From: Deltaproteobacteria bacterium
GTDB lineage: Bacteria > Desulfobacterota > Desulfobulbia > Desulfobulbales > VMSU01
Length of the DNA stretch: 17,854 nucleotides
Direction of reading: 5' to 3'
Assembly (NCBI GenBank): GCA_024274995.1
Contig: JAJSAA010000156.1
Coordinates: 1-17,854, forward strand
The notes below the pieces were generated by a model. The model searched no databases and was not told the origin of the DNA. It saw only the letters and a list, made by a program, of their open reading frames with translations. The translations under genes were made by a program, and so were the position numbers. Below, in pieces: positions 14,845 to 17,854 of the stretch (its first letter is position 1; each line of letters starts with the position of its first letter).

Positions 14845-15117
14845 ATGAATAAAACAGAACTTGTAGCCGCGATTGCTAAATCCGCAGAAATTACCAAAGC
14901 CGATGCCAGTAGAGCTTTGCAGGCTCTCCTTGATTCAATAACTACCAGTCTGGCCGATGGCGAAAGTATCGCTCTCACCGGATTTGGCACTTTTTCCGTT
15001 ACTAAGCGGGCCGCCCGTACGGGTCGTAATCCCAGAACTGGCGCTGAGCTAAAGATCGCGGCCAAGACTGTGGCTAAATTTAAGCCGGGGAAGGGACTGT
15101 CTGAAGCAGTAAAATAA
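14845..15117 (+). CDS. hup: DNA-binding protein HU
   Basis: Nucleoid-associated histone-like protein that binds and bends DNA as a dimer. The 90-residue sequence starts MNKTELVAAIA, typical of HU, and contains the signature GFGTFSVTKRAARTGRNP with the beta-arm tip (RNPRTG) that enters the DNA minor groove. Length is exactly the family norm. The ATG at 14845 is chosen over an in-frame TTG at 14830, because AAAGGGGA (14834-14841) is its ribosome site. IHF is excluded by the HU-type N-terminus and length. The gene is monocistronic, with its own candidate promoter, 5' hairpin and terminator, and is bracketed by the inverted repeat copies A1 and A2. Confidence 0.96.
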   Translation: MNKTELVAAIAKSAEITKADASRALQALLDSITTSLADGESIALTGFGTFSVTKRAARTGRNPRTGAELKIAAKTVAKFKPGKGLSEAVK

Positions 15118-15145
15118 ACTTCATCGTTTCTCTCGTTTTTTTTTT

Positions 15146-15181
15146 AAAAAATCTCTCCATTGGCCATGGGGAGATTTTTTT
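15146..15181 (+). terminator. rho-independent terminator of hup
   Basis: AAAAAATCTCTCC (15146-15158) pairs with GGGGAGATTTTTT (15168-15180), 13 pairs including one wobble, around a nine-base loop, ending in a T-run. It starts 28 bases after the HU stop. The A-run on its 5' side means it could also end transcripts from the other strand. Confidence 0.88.
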
Positions 15182-15246
15182 ATTGTAGGGGGGGAACTTT
15201 CAGTATTTTTAAAATTGGAAAGCGGCCCCGTCCCGGCGCATCTGGA

Positions 15247-15326
15247 CAACGAAGGCACCAATGAACTATTACAGTACTGAGGCGGCATAAAATTTTAGTG
15301 CCCCTGGTGAACTGTTACCAACGAAG
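15247..15326. mobile_element. mini-element A2 (64 bp) with perfect 8-bp target duplication, IS66-type
   Basis: Element 15255-15318 ends at GTTAC exactly against CAACGAAG (15319-15326); the same eight bases lie at 15247-15254 directly before its other end. Bases 15272-15318 are an inverted copy of A1 (44/47). The left arm reads GAACTATTAC, flipped relative to A1, so the two arms are here in direct rather than inverted orientation. GTAA-starting ends and 8-bp duplications are characteristic of IS66-family elements, and this would be a very short non-autonomous derivative. No transposase is present. It lies between the hup terminator and ilvC; the rest of the 355-base gap, apart from repeat B1, holds no gene I can see. 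Confidence 0.7.
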
Positions 15327-15404
15327 AATAAAAGTCCTGGTGGACAACACCATTAGCAGGGGGCTTTCGTCTCTTCCGTACAAGATATTAATGTGCGAAA
15401 TTAT

Positions 15405-15440
15405 GTAACTATTTAGGTGTGACTGTAAATTGCCCTAAAC
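15405..15440. repeat. repeat B1 (36 bp), partial palindromic mini-element upstream of ilvC
   Basis: GTAACTATTTAGG... is identical at 33 of 36 positions to the first 36 bases of B2 (17301-17336). The right arm present in B2 (CTAAGCAGTTAC) is missing here, so this copy looks truncated. It ends 32 bases before the ilvC start codon and so lies in the ilvC leader or promoter region. No -35/-10 pair for ilvC is obvious around it. Confidence 0.8.
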
Positions 15441-15472
15441 GGACACGATTATCAAATAAAGGAGAAGTAATT

Positions 15473-16954
15473 ATGGAAACATTCAGTACCAATATTTTTA
15501 AGACGGAAACTATAAAACTGGCAGATACGGAGGAGTTAATTGTTCGTGGCGGCCGGGATCAATTTCATCTTCTGGAACAGGCCTTTGCCGGTATTAAGCA
15601 GATAGGGGTAATTGGATGGGGCTCTCAAGGCCCGGCACAGGCTCAGAATCTCAAGGATTCATTGGCCGATTCTGATATTAAGGTAGCCGTTGGTCTGCGT
15701 CCTAACAGCGCCTCCATGGCCAAGGCCAGGGAAGCCGGTTTTAATGAGGAGGCCGGTACCCTGGGTGAGATGTACGATGTCGCGGCTAAATCAGATCTGG
15801 TTATTCTGCTTATTTCTGACGCGGCCCAGGCCGAAAATTATCAGTCGGTCTTTGATGCCATGCGTGACGGTGCTACCCTGGGCCTGTCACACGGCTTTCT
15901 GCTGGGCCATCTGACCAGCGTCGGGCAGGCATTTCCTAAAAATATCAATGTAATTGGGGTATGTCCCAAGGGTATGGGGCCCTCGGTTCGCCGCCTCTAT
16001 GTCCAGGGTAAGAAAGTCAACGGGGCCGGAATTAACTGCAGCTTTGCCGTGGAGCAGGATATTGACGGCCGGGCTACCGATCTGGCCCTGGGCTGGGCGG
16101 TGGCCATTGGTGCTCCTTACATCTTCAAGACTACCCTGCGTAATGAATATTGCAGCGATATTTTTGGTGAGCGCAGTATTCTGTTAGGGGCCGTCCATGG
16201 TATTGTCGAATCCCTCTACCGCCGTTATGTCATGCAGGATAATATGAGCGAAGCGGAGGCCTTTACCGCCTCGGTGGAGAATATTACCGGCATAATCAGC
16301 AAGACCATCTCCCATGATGGTATCCTGGCCGTCTATGAAAAATTAGATGCCGAAGATAAAAAGATCTTCGAGAATATCTATTCACAATCCTATGGCCCGG
16401 CCATGGACATCTTGCTGGAGATCTATGACGAAGTCTCCTCCGGTAACGAGATCCGCTCGGTGGTTATGGCTGGTCAGCGTTTTGCCCGTTATCCCATGGG
16501 CAAGATTGACGGCACCAGGATGTGGCAGGTGGGTGAGAAGGTGCGGGCGTCTCGTTCAGGAGAGGAAGCCCCGGTTAATGCCCTCACCGCCGGGATGTAT
16601 TGCGCCACCATGATGGCCCAGCTTGATCTACTCATCGAGAAGGGCCATTGCCTGAGCGAGGTCTGCAACGAGTCTGTTATTGAGGCGGTTGATTCCTTGA
16701 ATCCCTATATGCATTACAAGGGGGTGGCCTATATGGTGGATAACTGTTCCGTTACCGCCCGTCTTGGTTCCCGAAAATGGGCCCCGCGCTTTGATTACAA
16801 CCTCAGTCAGCAGGCCCTGGTCGACTATGATAATGGCGCCGCAGTTAATGACGAGTTGATTGTCGCCTTTAAGAATCATAAGGTACACGCGGCTCTCGCC
16901 ACTTGTGCTACTTTGAGGCCGTCGGTTGATATTTCCTTATCTGATGCCGATTGA
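15473..16954 (+). CDS. ilvC: ketol-acid reductoisomerase, class II, plant-chloroplast-like
   Basis: NADPH- and Mg-dependent enzyme of valine, leucine and isoleucine synthesis: isomerises and reduces 2-acetolactate or 2-aceto-2-hydroxybutyrate. The ATG at 15473 has AAAGGAG upstream; an in-frame alternative near 15419 lies inside repeat B1 and is rejected. 493 aa is the class II length. Rossmann motif GWGSQG (48-53), LLISDAAQA, VCPKGMGPSVRRLYVQGK (163-180) and Mg ligands Asp229 and Glu233 (SDIFGER) are present; C-terminal blocks are NESVIEAVDSLNP and GSRKWAPRFDY. These blocks match plant KARI nearly word for word and differ from E. coli IlvC (GCGAQG..., APKCPGTEVREEY). The C-terminal ...LRPSVDIS... 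also matches the plant form. It is monocistronic with its own terminator; no ilvB, ilvN or leuA is adjacent. Confidence 0.95.
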   Translation: METFSTNIFKTETIKLADTEELIVRGGRDQFHLLEQAFAGIKQIGVIGWGSQGPAQAQNLKDSLADSDIKVAVGLRPNSASMAKAREAGFNEEAGTLGEMYDVAAKSDLVILLISDAAQAENYQSVFDAMRDGATLGLSHGFLLGHLTSVGQAFPKNINVIGVCPKGMGPSVRRLYVQGKKVNGAGINCSFAVEQDIDGRATDLALGWAVAIGAPYIFKTTLRNEYCSDIFGERSILLGAVHGIVESLYRRYVMQDNMSEAEAFTASVENITGIISKTISHDGILAVYEKLDAEDKKIFENIYSQSYGPAMDILLEIYDEVSSGNEIRSVVMAGQRFARYPMGKIDGTRMWQVGEKVRASRSGEEAPVNALTAGMYCATMMAQLDLLIEKGHCLSEVCNESVIEAVDSLNPYMHYKGVAYMVDNCSVTARLGSRKWAPRFDYNLSQQALVDYDNGAAVNDELIVAFKNHKVHAALATCATLRPSVDISLSDAD

Positions 16955-16975
16955 TTAGCTGGTTGTTGCACGTTT

Positions 16976-17013
16976 AAAAAGGCCCGTCTGAATTATCAGA
17001 CGGGCCTTTTTTT
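16976..17013 (+). terminator. rho-independent terminator of ilvC
   Basis: A5-GGCCCGTCTGA (16976-16991) pairs perfectly with TCAGACGGGCC-T (16996 onward) around the loop ATTA, followed by seven T. It is a GC-rich stem of 11 pairs plus A-T extension. It starts 21 bases after the stop codon. The A-run opposite the T-run could make it bidirectional. Confidence 0.95.
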
Positions 17014-17115
17014 GTGATGCCTTGTGTTTTATGATGTTCGATGAACTGAATAATTAGCTGATTTTCTTGTATATTCTCAAGGTTATAAAAAAAACCTCCC
17101 TCCTGGAATTTTTAT
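17014..17115. other. gene-free A/T-rich stretch after the ilvC terminator
   Basis: First part of the 460-base gap between ilvC and the chemoreceptor gene. I see no coding region on either strand and no RNA gene. The remainder of the gap holds a promoter, a hairpin, an 8-bp tandem repeat and mini-element B2, annotated separately. Confidence 0.5.
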
Positions 17116-17144
17116 TTGGTTCACCATTTTTATAATGCTATAAT
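17116..17144 (+). promoter_or_regulatory. strong extended -10 promoter upstream of the chemoreceptor gene
   Basis: TGC-TATAAT (TATAAT 17139-17144, preceded by the TGn extension) is a consensus extended -10, with TTGGTT 17 bases upstream as a weak -35. Transcription would start near 17151, leaving a leader of about 260 bases before the chemoreceptor ATG, if that is its target. GTCACA (17146-17151) and TGTGAC (17162-17167) form a 6-bp stem at the very start. The orientation is opposite to a CRP site. Confidence 0.6.
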
Positions 17145-17200
17145 AGTCACAGTAAAACCATTGTGACAAATAACCGCATTACCTCCTCAATAAATACCAA

Positions 17201-17226
17201 AGTTAAAAAGTTAAAAAGTTAAAAAG
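17201..17226. repeat. 8-bp tandem repeat in the chemoreceptor leader
   Basis: Three consecutive copies of AGTTAAAA (17201-17224) plus two bases of a fourth. It is non-coding and lies between the promoter at 17116-17144 and the gene. Such short repeats can vary in number by slippage; any effect on expression is speculative. Confidence 0.8.
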
Positions 17227-17292
17227 CTCTGTTGCCGGCAGAACTCAGGCCTTCAAATTTAAAAGTTATTTCATTTGAGGTATGTCGTTAAC

Positions 17293-17357
17293 GTATTTTA
17301 GTAACTGTTTAGGTCTGGCTGTAAATTGCCCTAAACTCTAAGCAGTTACGTATTTTG
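17293..17357. mobile_element. mini-element B2 (49 bp palindromic, IS66-type ends) with 7/8 target duplication
   Basis: Element 17301-17349 begins GTAACTGTTTAG and ends CTAAGCAGTTAC, complementary at 11 of 12 positions. The eight bases on each side, GTATTTTA (17293-17300) and GTATTTTG (17350-17357), match at seven of eight, as expected for an aged 8-bp target duplication. The first 36 bases match B1 (33/36). Ends and duplication size fit the IS66 family; there is no room for a transposase. It sits in the leader of the chemoreceptor gene, 66 bases before its start. Confidence 0.65.
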
Positions 17358-17414
17358 ATGTGTTGATACTTGATGCCATACATTATTTTTCTTCTTTACA
17401 AAGAGGCAGATAAA

Positions 17415-17854
17415 ATGTTTGCAAACATGAAATTAGGCACCAAAATTACCCTTGGCTTCGCAGTTGTCATCCTGATATTTGGTACTGTCACGATTGTCGG
17501 TTGGCTGGGAATTACTGGAAGCTCGGCAGGTTTTACTACCTATCGCTCATTGGCGCGCCACTCAAACCTGGCTGGTCGTCTGCAGGCAAATATGCTCATG
17601 ACCCGCATGAATGTCAAAAATTTTATCATCTCCGGTTCAAAGGAAGATATTCAGCAATATCATGAGTACCTCAATAAAATGAAAAGATTTTTGATTCAAT
17701 CCCAGCAAGAAATTACGAACAAGGCCCGGGCCCAAAAAATCAAATTCATAGTAAACCATGTCAAAAACTATGAATTTGGATTCGATAAAGTCGTGAAACT
17801 GAAGGCAAAGCGCAATGACCTGCTTGATAATACGTTGAACAAAATTGGGCCGCA
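17415..17854 (+). CDS. methyl-accepting chemotaxis protein, N-terminal part (cut by window end)
   Basis: Transmembrane chemoreceptor. The first 146 codons are present and the frame is open to the window edge. A short cytoplasmic start with the typical KLGTKITLGF is followed by the first membrane helix (about 11-32). The beginning of a periplasmic helical sensor domain follows, with MNVKNFIISGSKEDI (about 65-79) as in four-helix-bundle or HBM-type MCP sensors. The HAMP and signalling domains would lie outside the window, so a histidine kinase with the same sensor type is not excluded. AGAGG lies eight bases before the ATG. It is preceded by a long leader containing the tandem repeat and mini-element B2. 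Confidence 0.8.
   Translation, partial: MFANMKLGTKITLGFAVVILIFGTVTIVGWLGITGSSAGFTTYRSLARHSNLAGRLQANMLMTRMNVKNFIISGSKEDIQQYHEYLNKMKRFLIQSQQEITNKARAQKIKFIVNHVKNYEFGFDKVVKLKAKRNDLLDNTLNKIGP

Noticed and set aside
15261..15290. Leader peptide (nine codons from ATG 15261) controlling ilvC
   Set aside because: It lies inside mini-element A2, has no branched-chain residues or ribosome site, and is followed by no attenuator before ilvC.
14624..15318. HU gene carried as a composite mobile unit between inverted repeats A1 and A2
   Set aside because: The 8-bp duplication brackets A2 alone, and the outer flanks of A1 and A2 do not match each other, so separate insertions are more likely.
15419..15472. 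Extended ilvC start upstream of 15473
   Set aside because: The extension lies in repeat B1 and lacks a ribosome site; AAAGGAG marks the ATG at 15473.
17146..17167. CRP/FNR-type operator (GTCACA...TGTGAC)
   Set aside because: The half-sites face the wrong way and the spacing is 10, unlike TGTGA-N6-TCACA.
17311..17333. Sigma-54 promoter in the B repeat (TGGC...TTGCC)
   Set aside because: The GG-GC spacing is nine bases instead of ten, and copy B1 lacks the GG.

Overview
The window (about 17.9 kb, roughly half G+C) looks like a chromosomal segment of a Gram-negative, probably anaerobic bacterium. The mix of families (RpoD- and RpoH-type sigma factors, ComEC, MoaA, a KamA-family aminomutase, an ExeA-like ATPase with a C-terminal LysM and SPOR-like tail, a chemoreceptor) would fit the Desulfobacterota/deltaproteobacteria. 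That placement is an impression from protein style, not a search result. Most genes are housekeeping; no phage, CRISPR array or complete insertion sequence is visible.

Layout. (1) 1-4829: an RpoD-like sigma factor gene, then the DNA-uptake channel gene comEC in the same reading frame immediately after it, then a convergent rpoH. (2) 4830-6912, minus strand: a YkgJ-type cysteine-cluster protein and moaA (molybdenum cofactor), divergent from (3) tsaD plus a DUF2062 membrane protein, 7039-8549, with overlapping genes. (4) 8627-9843, minus strand: tRNA-His(GUG) with its own promoter and a strong terminator, and just behind that terminator rlmN. (5) 9924-10580, minus strand: an unrecognised protein with a cysteine cluster at each end. 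(6) 10831-13057, plus strand: a clear promoter followed by a tight three-gene unit: AMP nucleosidase, a one-domain O6-alkylguanine-DNA alkyltransferase with the active cysteine, and a KamA-family radical SAM aminomutase. (7) 13051-14604, minus strand: an ExeA/GspA-like AAA ATPase with a membrane segment, LysM and SPOR-like tail. (8) 14714-17013, plus strand: the HU gene with its terminator and a monocistronic ilvC with its terminator. (9) 17116-17854: a long leader and the first 146 codons of a methyl-accepting chemotaxis protein, cut by the window edge.

The most notable structure is in the intergenic DNA from 14605 onward. Two families of 49-64 bp palindromic mini-elements sit there, each with GTAAC...GTTAC ends. 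One (15255-15318) is flanked by a perfect 8-bp direct repeat (CAACGAAG) and another (17301-17349) by a 7/8 direct repeat (GTATTTTA/GTATTTTG). GTAA-starting ends and 8-bp target duplications are hallmarks of the IS66 family, so these look like very short IS66-type non-autonomous insertions next to hup, ilvC and the chemoreceptor gene.

Other points worth attention: the ketol-acid reductoisomerase resembles the plant chloroplast form much more than E. coli IlvC; the first membrane helix of ComEC is encoded upstream of any ATG/GTG/TTG start; and the ExeA-like ATPase has Asn in place of the usual Walker B glutamate.
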